Source: Pelagophyceae sp. CCMP2097
Taxonomy: Eukaryota > Sar > Pelagophyceae
Assembly (NCBI GenBank): GCA_026770575.1
Contig: MU657179.1
Coordinates: 370,602 to 434,601, forward strand
Length of the DNA stretch: 64,000 bases
Direction of reading: 5' to 3'
Part shown: positions 1-10,523 of the stretch, in pieces
Layout: each line of letters begins with the position of its first letter
How positions within the stretch are numbered: position 1 is the stretch's first letter
The notes under the pieces: generated by a model
Database searches by the model: none
Seen by the model: the letters and a program-made list of their open reading frames with translations, nothing else
What the model was told of the DNA's origin: nothing
Made by a program: the position numbers and the translations under genes

Positions 1-95
1 TTAGTTAAATAATTTCAATTATTTACGTGGGCATTGCAATGGGATTTGGCTGTATCCTTCGGGTCCTCCGTGTGCCTCCGGCGCGCTCTTGTAAT
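1..95 (+). repeat. 95-bp repeat, inverted copy A (contig edge)
   Basis: Bases 1-95 are the exact reverse complement of 10524-10618, compared base by base with no mismatch. Identity stops abruptly at base 96. The sequence begins TTAGTTAAATAATTTCAATT and contains CCTTCGGGTCCT at about 57-68. Both copies lie at the extreme ends of the first contig, so the likeliest reading is a dispersed repeat at which assembly stopped. Terminal inverted repeats of one very large element are possible but less likely because ordinary cellular genes lie between them. Confidence 0.9.
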
Positions 96-540
96 AATGC
101 CCTCATCAATTCTAAAAAATCCCTTATTGAGGACACAACCTAATCCACAACTGGGCATGCAGCAGCCTAAAAAATAGGGTATCTCGTACGGGCGTCTCCC
201 GAGTAGGCCGGGTAAAGACTGCCGCGTTTCCGGGGCGTCGAAAGAGCCGCTCAAAAGCCCGCAAGGCTCAATTATGGCGATTTCTTTTCAGAATCGGCGC
301 CAAGAGAGCGCGATTCGCGCGAAAAAAATGCGACCACTCGATTCCCCGCCCCCAATTACCCCAAATTCAATCAAACGCCCGGGATAGAACACGTTAACTC
401 GGGCATTCGCCGGCGAAATTGAAAATGCAACACCCCCCTTATCTATCGGGCGGAATTTGAACAGATCGCGAGACCCGCCGAGCAGGGTTTGCCAGACGCT
501 TGTGCATTCGGCGGGCGCCTCGCTCGTTCTTCGGCGGGGC
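96..540. other. Non-coding flank at the contig start
   Basis: No convincing gene is seen. The first 150 bases are AT-richer than the rest. The remainder looks like the upstream region of the SR/RG-rich gene that starts at 541. Open frames on either strand here are basic and low in complexity, with no recognisable motif. Confidence 0.5.
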
Positions 541-2156
541 ATGGAGAGCCGCGGGCGGGGCGGCGACGTGAACATGCCGGCCTGGATGCAGAGGGAGCAG
601 GCGGGCCAATTTAACGGCGGCGCCTCGTCGGGCTCCATTAGCGCCCTCTTAAATAACACGGCCGCCACCGCCGCCGCGCGCGAGCGCGGCGGCCGCGGCA
701 ACGGCAACGACCGGCGGTCCAGGTCAAGGTCGCGCTCGCCCGGTGCGTGCTTTTTTAAAACGGTGAAACGTCGACGCCAAAAAAAGGCGCTGAGCGCGTT
801 AAATCGTAGGGCGTTCCCGTGAGCGGGACGGGTACCGCGGCGGGCCGCCACCGCCGCCGCGGGATGAATTCCGCGGAGACGACTTCCGCGGCGGCGGCGA
901 GGGGAATTATCAAGACTACCGAGGCGGCCCGCCGCCGCGTGGCGGCGGGTTCGGCGAGGCGCCACGGTGGGGCCCGGGCGACGGCCCGCGCGGTTCGGGC
1001 TTCAACGACCACCAACGATCGCCGCAGGGCTTCAACGACGATCGACGGTCGCCCCCGGACGACAGACGGGACGAGCGGCAGCAAGGTCCTCCTCCCGGTT
1101 GGCGCGGCGGCGCGCCTCCGCCGCAGGGCTACCGAGGCGACGGGGGTTACGGCGCGCCGCCGCGCAATCCGAACGGGCCGCCGCCGCACAACGGTCCGGG
1201 GCCACCGCTGCAGAACGCCCTTCGCGGCAGGGACGACTATGCTCAAGGCCCTGGTCCGTACGGCGGTTCGAGCTACTCTGGCGCGCCGCAGGGCTACTCG
1301 GGCGCGCAACAGAACCCGAGCCCACACGGCTTTGGCGCGCCGCAGAACTCTGGCTCTGGCGCTCCGCCCTACGGTGGCCCGCCGCAGAACTACGGTGGCG
1401 CGCAGCAGGGCTTTGGCGCACAGCAGGGCTCGCCGCGAGGCTTTGGCGCGCCGCCGCCGCAAAACCCGGGCTTTGCCCCACCGCCGTTGGGCGTGCCGCT
1501 GCCGATGCCGCGCGGCCCGCTGCAGGGCCCGCCGCCGTCGGCGTGGGCCGCAGCGCTCGTGCCTCCGGCAATCCCTCCAGCGCCGGCGGTCCCTCTGCCC
1601 CCTCCGGCGCCCGTCGCGCCGTCTGCCGCGCCAGCTGCCGCGAGGAGTGGCTGGGGAGACATTGTGGTCAAGCCGCCCTTGCCGCCGCCGGTGCCGCCCG
1701 GCGTGGTTAAGGAGAAGCCGCGGGGCATCCTGGGCTCTGCGGCGGACGACGAGGCCGAGGCTCACGGTCGAAGTGTCGTCCGCGACCTGCAAAACCTGGG
1801 GACGACGGCCTACGCGTCGGGCGCGCACGCCGACTCGCGGGGCCACTTTGACGCGGCGCTGCACGCGCTGAAGAAGCTCGAGGATAAACCGCGGAAGACG
1901 GAGGCGCCTTCCAGAGTGATGGCGGAGCGCGACGGCGTCCGTTTAAAGCTCTTGAAGTACCTGTCAAAATCGCTGGAGAAGCTGGGCGTCGACGCCGAGT
2001 CCAAGGTGAGCGGGCCCCGCGGACTGTGCCACCCCTTTGACTGCCGAAGACGCAACGTTTGGGAACGCTTGGCGGCAGGCACGGTTCGAGGAGGCCAAGG
2101 TCATCGAAAAAAGGCTCTCCGAGTACTGGGAGAGGCGCAAGCGCGCGGGCGTATGA
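541..2156 (+). CDS. SR/RG-rich, Gly-Pro-Gln-Tyr low-complexity protein (RNA-associated, by composition)
   Basis: Exons 541-742, 810-2005 and 2079-2156 give 491 residues. The first intron (67 bp, CG|GTGCGT...TCGTAG) joins an RSRSRSRSPG stretch to RSRERDGYRGG, so the SR run continues across the splice, which supports the model. Residues about 70-400 are Gly/Pro/Gln/Tyr/Asn-rich with many FGAP- and PQNYGG-like units, resembling prion-like segments of hnRNP proteins. The last 100 residues change to a charged, probably helical segment that crosses the second intron (73 bp) and ends EYWERRKRAGV. Composition suggests a nuclear pre-mRNA or RNP-granule protein, but no RRM or other catalytic domain is visible. 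The upstream in-frame ATG at 457 is not preferred. Confidence 0.75.
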
Positions 2157-2594
2157 CATACCAAAGCGCAAGAAAGCAGGATGGCGCCGCATAGCGCACA
2201 AGAGTGCACAAGAGTGCACAGCGCACCAAACGACGCGTAGCGAGTCGCCTGCACGATGCAAAGGCTCCGCACGTCGCCGCCCGTGGCGTCCAGCAGCGCC
2301 TGGCGAGCGACCTAGTTATCGTTCTCTCTCCACCTCTCCTGTCGTCGTCATCATCGCGGCGCCGCGTGCCCTCGCGAGTGTGGTCGACATCAAACTGTGG
2401 TCGACATCAAAAAAACTTGCATTGCCGATTCGTTGTGGTTCGCCACGCCGCGACGAGGGGTTCCTCCCATCTCCATCGGGGTGCGGGCGGTCGCGCTCGA
2501 GATTGTGCCGGAAGATATGCGGGCCGTTCCGGAACCGGAACTTGAAATTGTCGTCGAGTTTCGGAGAAAGCTCAGGCACCGCCGCAAGTGTTCA
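2157..2594. other. Intergenic region with short tandem duplications
   Basis: There is no gene I can support. It holds short direct duplications: the unit ACAAGAGTGC twice near 2198-2219, and GTGGTCGACATCAAA twice near 2382-2412. It separates two genes read in the same direction. Confidence 0.5.
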
Positions 2595-3578
2595 ATGTGG
2601 AGCCGCGCGTGGGAGCGCGCGGCCGCGGGCCTCTTGATCGGCGTCCGGCGGTATTCGGCGACGGCATCGCGCAAGCGCCCGAGCCGCCTGAAAAAGCCGC
2701 CAGAGGTGCGCGCGATATCTTGCATCAGAACGGTCCTATCAGAACGTTTAGAGTGGAGCGCCGTGGTGAGGCCGTATAGGCTCGGCCGCCGGGCCTGTTG
2801 GCGACTTCGAACGAGTTTGTGAAGATGTACGCGCGGAGTTTCTCAATGGTCCTTGCCGGGTTCAAGGCAGTGGCCGCGGACCTCATCGTGCAAAAGGGCG
2901 TAGAGGGCCGCAAGACTGTCGACCTCAAGCGGTCCGCACTCTTCCTCGGTGCGAGAGCCGCGCCGTCGCATAGAGCCTCTGGCTTCAGCGCAGGCGGAGC
3001 CTTTGACAACGAAAACGATAGGCTTTGGCGCGGTGTACATGGGAGGCGTGCAATTCATCTTCTACGTCGACGTCCTGGGCTACCTCTTCCCGCGCGCGGA
3101 GCAGTTCGCGGCGCAGTCTTGGGCCAAGAAGCTCAGGGACAAGGCCGGTATGGTCGCTGTACTGAACCAGACGGCTCTCGAGCAATGCGTCCACACCCCG
3201 CTCTGCTTCTTCCCGGCCTACTACATCGCAAAGGAGGCCTGCCTCGGCGACGCATCCAAGCGTTGCGATACAAACGTGGTGGAAGTGGCGCTTGGGGAGT
3301 ACCGAAAAAACTTCTTTGTGGACATGTCCGCTGACGCTTGCATCTGGTGCCCCGCGCATCTCTTCAACTTCGCCTTCCTCCCGATGCACCTCCGCGTCCC
3401 CTTCGTCTCCTGCGTCTCGTTTTCGTACCTCTTGGTGCTCTCCTGGTTCCGCGGCGCACCCGCGGATGCGACCACGACCGCGCCGGCGACGGCAGAGGCG
3501 CGCCAAGACGCCGCGCCAGAGGCACGGCGAGAGGCCTCGCTCCGACCGCAGCCCGTCGGAGCGCTGCGACCCGCCTAA
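2595..3578 (+). CDS. Mpv17/PMP22-family membrane protein, mitochondrial
   Basis: Exons 2595-2705, 2780-2948 and 3022-3578 give 278 residues. The start MWSRAWERAAAGLLIGVRRY is basic and amphipathic with an RRYSA cleavage-like site, typical of a mitochondrial presequence. The body follows the Mpv17/PMP22 pattern: a first helix ending ADLIVQ, a conserved D..R before the second intron, then FGAVYMGG...FYVDVLGYLFP, and near the end FFVDMSADACIWCPAHLFNF followed by a P..LR helix. The family forms small channels in mitochondrial or peroxisomal inner membranes. The C-terminal 45 residues after the last helix are Ala/Arg-rich and not part of the domain. Both introns are 73-74 bp, and both phases agree with the joined frame. 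Confidence 0.8.
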
Positions 3579-3845
3579 GCGGCCCACAGAATGTGTCCCG
3601 TCCCGTCCTCGCTCGAGCCTCTTGGGCCACAACGCGATAGACTCGCCCTGATGATGGTCCATTGATGGACGTGTAGAGAAGTTTTGAGATACCTCGACGA
3701 CGGTGATGCGCTCTCTCCCGGTACCAAGGTGTAGTCTCGGGGTCCGGCGCAGCCGCTCAGAGATCCTTGGGTCCGATGCAGGCGTTTGGCGTCAGGCTTC
3801 CGCCAAAATGTTTCGGTGTTCGGGGATCCGAGTCGGAACTGCGAG
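3579..3845. other. Short intergenic region
   Basis: Between two genes on the same strand. I see no gene, repeat or clear regulatory motif. Confidence 0.4.
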
Positions 3846-5047
3846 ATGATGAAGTGCTTCCTCTTCCTCGCCGCCGCCGCCGTAGCGCGCGGGCTACACC
3901 TCGGCGACGTGCCGCGGGCCGTGAAGCGCGCGGCGACGAAAACGGAGACGGACCAGGTGTGTCCCAATCTAGGAATCCTAGTAACGCAGGCTTTTGGCAG
4001 CCGCGGCCCCAGGCACCGTGCACGGCGCTGCAGGACTCGGACGCCGCGATGCAAATCATGGCGTTCCAGACGACGCATAACCTCTGGCCGGAGCCGCTGC
4101 GCGCACCGGGGTCGACGTAAGTGGGGGACGCTCTTGGGAAACGGACCGGACTCGTCGAAAAGTCGAAAAAGGTACACGTGGCGCGGCCTGGGAGCCCCTC
4201 GCCGGTCGAAGCACGCGCACGTGGAGACGTTTGCGGCCGGGGCGGCGGAGCAGGCGTTTGGGAGCTCGCGGCGGCTGGAACAACATAAATTTGAGACGCA
4301 CGTCGCCGCCATCTCAACCGAGACGTCGCACCTTTTCGTCTACGGAAACGGCAAGTACTACAAGCCCGCGCCCTTTGCGCACCCGTACGAAAAGGTCTGG
4401 GACACGGTGCCGGAAGTGGCATGCCTCCATGTGGGTGCGGACGGGCTGGTCGGGTGCGCGACGCGCTTCACCGCCTATACCGAGTTCGACGTGCCCCGAT
4501 TCGTCCAGGTGAGGCCTTCTACTGTGGTCCCTTCCGGGCGCGCGGCAACGTTTGATAGGTGGAGTCGTCTGGCGTCGAATCCGCGGAAATGATGGACGCG
4601 ATGCGCCTCGACGCAAAACTGACTTCCCCACCGACGACGCCCGCAAACGCCGAGCGCGCTGAAAAGATGCGCGCCGTCGTCGCCGAGCTCGCAGACTGCT
4701 ACGGCTGCGCCTCACCGGAACAGTTGGAAAGCGTGGTCGGCTGCGGCGTGAAAAGCTGCACCATCGCACTCCCGCTGCAGCGTTTAAGCTTCCAGGGCGA
4801 CGGCGCTCTGCAGCGCGGCTGGTGCGGCCAGGGTGGCATGCTCACCGTCATTGCAGACGCGCAGGCGGGTCACCACGCGGTGGCCTTTGCCCTCGTTGAT
4901 GTCGGCGGCCTCGGGCCGGGTCTCCTTGTCGCAGAATTCAACGAAGTCGCCTCCAAACTCGAAAAGCTCATCCTCTTCCGCGACTTCGACTCGGCTGACG
5001 AGCGCGCCCAAGTCCTCCTCGACAACGACTTGCGCATCCCCGCTTGA
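3846..5047 (+). CDS. Unknown exported or plastid-directed protein
   Basis: The best hand model has exons 3846-3956, 4034-4116, 4172-4508 and 4559-5047 (339 residues). The N-terminus MMKCFLFLAAAAVARG is a clear signal peptide, followed by the basic stretch AVKRAATK. This could be a secretory signal or the front half of a plastid presequence. The body includes HLFVYGNGKYYKP and PYEKVWDTVPEV, then a long last exon with several Cys (ADCYGC, VVGCGVKSC) that resembles no family I recognise. The acceptors of introns 1 and 2 are ambiguous: AG sites at 4012 and 4000 would also keep frame for intron 1. The last intron (50 bp, CAG|GTGAGG to TTTGATAG) is firm. Confidence 0.55.
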
Positions 5048-5152
5048 AGATGCCTGCCTGAATACCGCCCCGGGAGACGCCCCGAACGCCCATCAACCAG
5101 CTGCGAGGTGGTATGATTACGTCGCGACGCCCACTTGAGAAGACCGCGTCGT

Positions 5153-6899
5153 TTACAGTTCGGGGCTTGGTGCCGGGTCCGGGAGGTTTGCGTACGGCGT
5201 CCCTTCGATAAACCGCGTGATCATGTCCAGCGCGCGCGCCGGCTGGTCGCCGGGCACGATGTGGCCCGCCGCGCGCACCTACGAGCGTGGCGAAGTGTCG
5301 AATGGTCACGTCTGGATCCAACCTCTGTCATCACTGCGTCATGACCGAGTCGAGTCGGTCATTTCTGCGTCGTGACCAAGGTTTCCACCCGTCGGCGCGG
5401 GCGCTCGCGACGACGCGCGTAAAGTTGCCGACCTGCGTGGCGAAGCCGGCGACTTCGGTGTCCGTCGGTTTGATTCGCCAGACGGCTCGGTCCGCGTCGG
5501 CCAAGGCGGCTGCTCCCGGCCATTGCAGAAAGGGCAGCGCTCTTTCTGTCAACGCCGTCCCGATGATGACGTCGAGCTGCCCCGAGTAGATGAGGACCTT
5601 GTACGACGCGTTGAGCACTGTTTCCAACTCGGGTCGGTACGAGACGTGAAAGTCGCCAAGTAACGCCTTTTCGCAGTCTCGGGCGTGCTTGCCAAAATCC
5701 ACCTTCCCGACGTGCAGCGCCTTTCGAATATCGGCCCGGTCCACAAAAGCTGCAAAGTAGTCGAAGCTGGCCGGGGCGTTTGTGTTCAAGAAGTTGTCGT
5801 AGTCGTTGGAACCCGAGATATTGTGAAAGAAGTTGGCATACGGAAAGACGTCTCCGTTCAGCATTTCGTCCCACTGCTCAAACGCAGAGACGTAGTCGCC
5901 GGATTGGATCAAGCCGATTGTGGCGTCGCAGTACAGTTGCACTCTTTTTCGCTGTTTACTGTCCGCAAGACCCAAAGCAAAGACCAAATCAGGATAGCCC
6001 GGGATCATGTTCACCGGGTCGATCCAGCCGTCGCCGATGGCCAAACCGGCGAGCGGGATGTGAGGCGTGGCGCCGTTTGAATTCTGCTCGTGGATGAAGG
6101 CGGCCATCGCAGGGACGTAATGGCCTGTGCAACGATCCAATACAGATCCAATACAGGGTCGACGATCAAACGCGACGGATCAAAAAACGATCAAACGCGA
6201 CGGATCATCACGTGCCACGCCACGCCTTGCCAGGACGCACCGGCGTACGACTCGCCGGTGATGTAGAGCGGGGCTCGGAGTTTCTCCGGGAACATTGAGT
6301 AGAACTCTGTCATGACTCGGTACAGGTTCCGCGCGACGCAGGTCCGCGTGTCCGCGCAGTAGCTTCCGTCGGCGGTGTACGAGAAGCCGGCGCCGACCTA
6401 AAGTGAGAGTGAGACTCTGGAAGCACTTTGGGAAGGACGCGGCGGGTTGCGGGGTTGTCGATAAAGAGCATGTCGTAATTAACGTTCCAAGACTCCAAAC
6501 GCGGCTCGAGCTCCATCTCCGCCGTCAAACCGAAAGGACCCATCTCCGCGAACAGACCGAACATCGACGATCCGCCCGGGCCGCCCTGCAGCCAGATGAC
6601 CAGAGGTGGGTGCTCAACCTACGACTGCTGATCGAAGAAGGCGAGGGGACGAGGGGACGCACCTCTGGCTTTTGGGCTGGGAAGTACCACATGAACATGT
6701 TCTTCCCGGCTTCCGTCGCGAAGAACCCGCTGTACGAAGGCAGCGACCAGCCGGGGAGGGCGACGAGAGAGGCGTTGCGCGCCGCTGCCGCGCCCGAAGT
6801 GCGCAGGACCGCGCTGAGGTCCAGAGGCTCTCCAACGTCGGCATAAGCCGCCGCCGCGCGCCCCAGGAACAGCACCGCCAGGCAGGCCATCCGCCGCAT
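5153..6899 (-). CDS. Serine carboxypeptidase (peptidase family S10), secretory or vacuolar
   Basis: Exons on the minus strand: 6899-6663, 6618-6451, 6397-6241, 6124-5412 and 5278-5153, giving 466 residues, the usual S10 length. A signal peptide (MRRMACLAVLFLGRAAAAYA) is followed by PPLVIWLQGGPGGSS, DNPVGAGFSY, then GESYAG with nucleophile Ser185, YSGQLD with Asp372, and AAGHIVPGDQP with His431: a complete catalytic triad. The usual Cys of GGPGCSS is replaced by Gly. Asn-linked sites are present. Intron 1 is only 44 bp. Intron 2 appears to start with GC (GCAACC) because only that junction restores the NPVGAGFSY motif. Introns 3 and 4 (116 and 133 bp) contain tandem duplications. The donor of intron 4 (GTCGCG) is inferred from alignment with the family pattern. 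Confidence 0.88.
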
Positions 6900-7049
6900 C
6901 GCGCGCGCGCGTCGCACCGCCGTGGCAATTCTTGGACGACGACGGGGCGGCCAATCGCACCGTCCGCTTTAGCGACGACGCGCGATGTTGGAACAGGGCG
7001 TTGGTCGACCTCGAGAGAGAGGTAGAGAGTCTGGTCCAGAGCGCGCGCC
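6900..7049. promoter_or_regulatory. Shared bidirectional promoter region (150 bp)
   Basis: The carboxypeptidase starts leftward at 6899 and the Cys-rich secreted protein starts rightward at 7050, leaving only 150 bp for both promoters and 5' leaders. Both products carry signal peptides, so joint expression is plausible. No TATA box is evident. Confidence 0.45.
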
Positions 7050-7552
7050 ATGAAGTTCGCCGCCGTCGCGTTCGCCGCCGCCGTCGCCGCCGCCGGCGCG
7101 ACGGGCGCGCTCCGCGGCGTGGTTGAGGCCTCGGCGCCGAGCTTGAGTGTCAACGCGACGGACGTTTCGTTCAACGCAACGGAATGCGACGCCGAATTCT
7201 CCGACCAGGCACCCTGCGACGCCGACGCCGCCTGTGCGTCGGCACCCCGTGCGACACGGTCTCGACGTTGGCCTCGACGTGCGTCGTAGGCGCGTGGTGC
7301 ACCTCCCGCGCGGTCCCCGCGGGCTGCAAGGCTCTCGAAGACGCAAAGGCTCTGCCCGCGTCCATCTTCCAGTGCGACAAGGTCCACGCGGTGGCCGCCG
7401 TCGAGTGCTCCGCGGTTTACTCGGAAGCGACGGCGTGCGACGCCGACGATACGTGCACGTGGTGCGCCAGCGCCGCCGTGCCGGCCGGATGCAAGGCGAT
7501 GGAAGACGCCAAAGGACTGCCAAAGTCCATTTTCAAGTGCGACAAGCTCTAA
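7050..7552 (+). CDS. Small secreted Cys-rich protein with two tandem units
   Basis: Exons 7050-7233 and 7290-7552 give 148 residues. The signal peptide (MKFAAVAFAAAVAAAGATGA) is followed by two near-identical units of about 50 residues. Each reads CDA/CSA...ACDADxxCxWCxSxAVPAGCKAxEDAKxLPxSIFxCDK, with seven or so Cys that could form disulfides. The 56-bp intron sits inside the first unit between DADAAC and WCTSRAVPAG, and splicing there restores the same spacing as the unspliced second unit, which confirms the junction. I do not recognise the family. It is divergent from a secreted peptidase and may act outside the cell. Confidence 0.8.
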
Positions 7553-8004
7553 TGCGACCACCCCGCGGCATCGTCGGAACTCCGACTCGGCCCGGATCCC
7601 TGACGGGACGACAATGTAAAAAATGAAAGAACCACGTGGCGAGGCCCGGCCCTCCTCCGCGGGACGTTCGTTGGCACTCCCCCGGAGCGTCGGGCACCGT
7701 CGTATTCGCGTGGAAACGGTGTGGTCCATGCGCCCCTGATTTCGTCACCTGGTGTCTTTATTGCATGTCAACAGCCGCTCCTTGATGTTCAGTCTCGGCT
7801 GCCTCTTGGATCAACTGGTTTTCTCACCCCGGTCTCGGCTGCTTCTTGGATCAAGTGGTTTTCTCACCCCGGTGTTCGAACACCGTGTGCCACACCGTGT
7901 GTCGTGGTGTGGTGGTCCGTGCAGCCCTGTGACTATCTTGAAGAAAAAGACTCCAACAAAAGGCCTCGGAGCACTCCACACACGCGCAGATTCTGACGGC
8001 GCGG
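7553..8004. other. Intergenic region holding a tandem duplication
   Basis: No gene is seen. Apart from the 40-bp tandem repeat at 7792-7871, it holds short CACACCGTGTG and GTGGTGTGGTGG stretches near 7882-7920 that can partly pair with each other. Confidence 0.5.
7792..7871. repeat. 40-bp tandem duplication
   Basis: Two head-to-tail copies (7792-7831 and 7832-7871) begin GTCTCGGCTGC and end TTTTCTCACCCCG. They differ at two positions (C/T and C/G). Confidence 0.85.
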
Positions 8005-9329
8005 ATGGCGCCCATGTTCGCCGCGACGCTCGCGGCGGCGGTCGTCTGCGCGACTGGCTTCCAGTCGACGGGCACGAATCACGTTGTCCGCGCGCCGCGG
8101 CGGAAACCTTGCGCGCCACGCACTGCGCCGGTCGCAAGGAGAACAACGCGCGGCCCGAGGAGAAAAATCCCCGTCGTCGCCACGGGCGTCTCCGCGCCAA
8201 ACGAGGAGCGCGAGGAGCGCACAAAACTTTTAGCTCGAGTCGGCGTGCTCGGCTGCGCGTGCGTCCCCGCGTCTGAGCCGCTTTGGGCCCCGGTGTCCGA
8301 CGCGGTGTCTAGGTGCGTCTACGGCACGAACTTTGCGTCGATCAAGACGCTGGACCACGAGCTGGCGCCAGCGCTGGCAGCTTCGCTGCGCTTCGGCCTC
8401 GCCGCCGTGCGTACAACTCCGTGAAACCGAATGTGAAACCCGTCCAAGCTGCCGTCTAGGTCGCTTCATTGCCCATCCTGATGAAGTACCAGGTGAAGAC
8501 GCTGGCCGCCGGCTCTCCCGAGCGCGCTTTAGTAATCGGCGCGGGGCAGGTGGGCTTTGTCAACTCTATCGGCTACATCGCGCAATCCGTCGGCCTCCAG
8601 TCCGTCGACGCGTCGCTCTCCGCCTTCGTCTGCTCTCTCGCTGTTGTGGTCGTGCCCATCCTCGACGCGGTCGTGCTGAAGAAGCAGACCAAGGCTTCAA
8701 CTTGGGCGGGGGCCGCGCTCGCGGCGCTGGGCGTGGCATTGCTCTCCTTCGGCGACGGCGGCGGCGACCACGCGGCGGCCGTCGTCGCGGCCGTGGCGCC
8801 GGCGGGGCCCTTTGCGGCGCTGGCCGCGAACCCGCAGTTTGGCCTGGTCGCGACTGCGGTTCAGCCTATATGTTTTGGCTTTGGGTTTTGGCGGACTGAG
8901 CAATTATTATCCTCCAAGACGGCGACGATTGCGCCTCTGGCCTGCGCGGCGACGCAGCTTACTGCCGTCAAGGCCGCCGCCGACGTCTGGCTTTTGATTG
9001 TCTGGTGCACGAACAGAGAAAGCCTCCCCGCGGACGGCGGCAAATTTTTTGAAGAGCTCCAGAAACCCAACGTCCTCGCCGCCGTCCTCTGGACGGGCCT
9101 CTTCACGACGTTTGCCACCGTGCTCATCGAGACGGTCGCGCTCTCGCGCATCTCGGCGCGCGAGTCGACGCTCCTCTTCGCCACGGAACCTCTCTGGGGC
9201 GCGGCCTTTGCCGCGGCCACGTTAGGTGAACACCTCTCCAATTTGGCTTTAGCCGGCGGCGTCTGCGTCCTCCTCGCCTGCCTCGCGCCCGCCTGGGTGC
9301 CTGAGGGGCAGCCGATTGAGGACTTTTAA
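8005..9329 (+). CDS. EamA/DMT-family transporter with bipartite plastid presequence
   Basis: Exons 8005-8406 and 8460-9329 (intron 53 bp) give 423 residues. The N-terminus MAPMFAATLAAAVVCATGFQ is a signal peptide with a Phe right after the likely cleavage site, then a basic Ala/Thr/Pro-rich stretch. This is the bipartite targeting signal of secondary red plastids. The body has about ten hydrophobic segments in two halves, with the EamA patterns VYGTNFASIKTL near the start, RFGLAAVASLP across the splice, and ARESTLLFATEPLWGAAFAA in the second half. Such proteins move small metabolites, and the triose-phosphate translocators are relatives. The substrate cannot be read from sequence. A plastid-envelope location is inferred. 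Confidence 0.82.
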
Positions 9330-9474
9330 GCCCGATTGTATCGACATGTGAATTCCTTTGTACCGACTTTAACTGACCGACGGATACCGTTCTCTCTGTG
9401 TGCGACACCCACCGACGGGGGTTCATACGGGGCCACTCTATGCGCGCCTCCCAAAGAGTTGTGAACCGAATCGA

Positions 9475-10203
9475 TCACATTTTTTTAAGGGGCGCTTTCT
9501 CCGGAATGAGCGCCATGGCGGCGTCGAGGTAGCCGAAGAACTGCTGGTACGGCGGCCCGGCGTGGGCGTGGTGCTTTCGGTGCTCCTTTGCGCCTGCCAA
9601 GAGGCGCGGGAACGCGTCGCAGAGCCGCCAGGGGGCCGTAGAGTGCGACTCGGTCAACAGATAAGTGACGATGACGTTGTGCAGCAAGCGCGCCACAAAC
9701 GTCTTGGCGCCAAAGGGCCCTTGGCGCTGTACTAGAATGTTGGCGGCGACTTGGAAGAAGCCGTCGACGACGGAGTGGTGGAGCACCGTCGTAGAGTTCG
9801 TCCGCGGCCCGTTCACGTGATGCACGTGGTGCGAGGAGAGGTCGCTGAGCCACCGGCACCGGTGCAGCAGGACGTGGACGCAGAAGAAGAGCGCGTCGTA
9901 CGCTACGAGCCCGAAAGCGACTTCCGACGCCACTCGAAAGACCGAGGGGCAGCCCCAGTCGGGCGCCGCGGGCGGGATAAAGGCCTTGAAGAGGTAGATA
10001 AAGAGCCAATAACCAATGCCGGCGCGCAAGACGCGCGTCGACTTGCGGACGTCGAAGACCGCCCCCATGGCCGCCTTTGAGTCGCCTTTGTTCTCCAAGA
10101 CTCGAAAGAGATTCACCCAAACCGCAAAGGCCACCGTCGCCACGAGAGGCTCCAGCGCCCACCACCGCAGCCATCCGCCCTCGGCCGCGCACACCGCCGC
10201 CAT
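9475..10203 (-). CDS. Fatty acid hydroxylase / sterol desaturase superfamily membrane enzyme
   Basis: A single exon of 242 residues. Three His clusters match the di-iron ligand pattern of this superfamily: HVLLH at 110-114, HHVHH at 125-129 and HRKHH at 208-212, placed after hydrophobic segments at about 20-35, 63-80 and 95-112. Members hydroxylate or desaturate fatty acids, sterols or carotenoids in ER or plastid membranes; the substrate here is unknown. There is no targeting peptide. The gene is convergent with the EamA gene, with 145 bp between the stop codons. The protein ends PLKKM, a dibasic C-terminus that would suit ER retention. Confidence 0.82.
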   Translation of the reverse strand: MAAVCAAEGGWLRWWALEPLVATVAFAVWVNLFRVLENKGDSKAAMGAVFDVRKSTRVLRAGIGYWLFIYLFKAFIPPAAPDWGCPSVFRVASEVAFGLVAYDALFFCVHVLLHRCRWLSDLSSHHVHHVNGPRTNSTTVLHHSVVDGFFQVAANILVQRQGPFGAKTFVARLLHNVIVTYLLTESHSTAPWRLCDAFPRLLAGAKEHRKHHAHAGPPYQQFFGYLDAAMALIPEKAPLKKM

Positions 10204-10523
10204 CGAGCCGCAACGCTAGAGGCGATGGGACCGTGCGACGGGGCGGCGAGAGGCTATAGGGCGAGGGCGAAGCGAGCAGCTGGGACTCGAGGATGCCGGC
10301 CCGAGGTCCGAGTGGTCCGCCGCAGATGCACGAGTCGAGGCGCGAGCTCTATTGGCTCTCACCCGCTCTAGAGCTCTTTACTGCCGCCCCATAGAAACTA
10401 TTCGCCGAAGAAGGGAACCGGATTTGCAGTTCAATAAAACTCAAGGGGCCATCGGCCCGAGCTTCCGGCCCGGGGCGGTCGCGCTAGCACCGGAAGGAAA
10501 TTTCCGCGAGACCTCGTGCATAA
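10204..10523. other. Upstream flank and contig-end sequence
   Basis: This is the 5' side of the hydroxylase-family gene. I see no gene. Towards 10500 it becomes similar in character to the sequence after the gap (CTAGCACC...AAATTTCCG here, TTAGCACC...AAATTCC near 11500), which suggests related repeat material on both sides. Confidence 0.35.

Noticed and set aside
288..965. Minus-strand frame of 225 codons upstream of and over the SR/RG gene
   Set aside because: Arg/Pro-rich, no motif, and it overlaps the first exons of a better-supported plus-strand gene.
2798..3334. Mpv17 gene starting at a TTG near 2798
   Set aside because: A eukaryotic start should be ATG, and splicing to the exon at 2595-2705 supplies an ATG and a mitochondrial presequence in phase.
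6614..7729. Minus-strand frame of about 371 codons spanning the divergent promoter
   Set aside because: It runs across two well-supported genes in the wrong frame; only its downstream part coincides with carboxypeptidase sequence in another frame.
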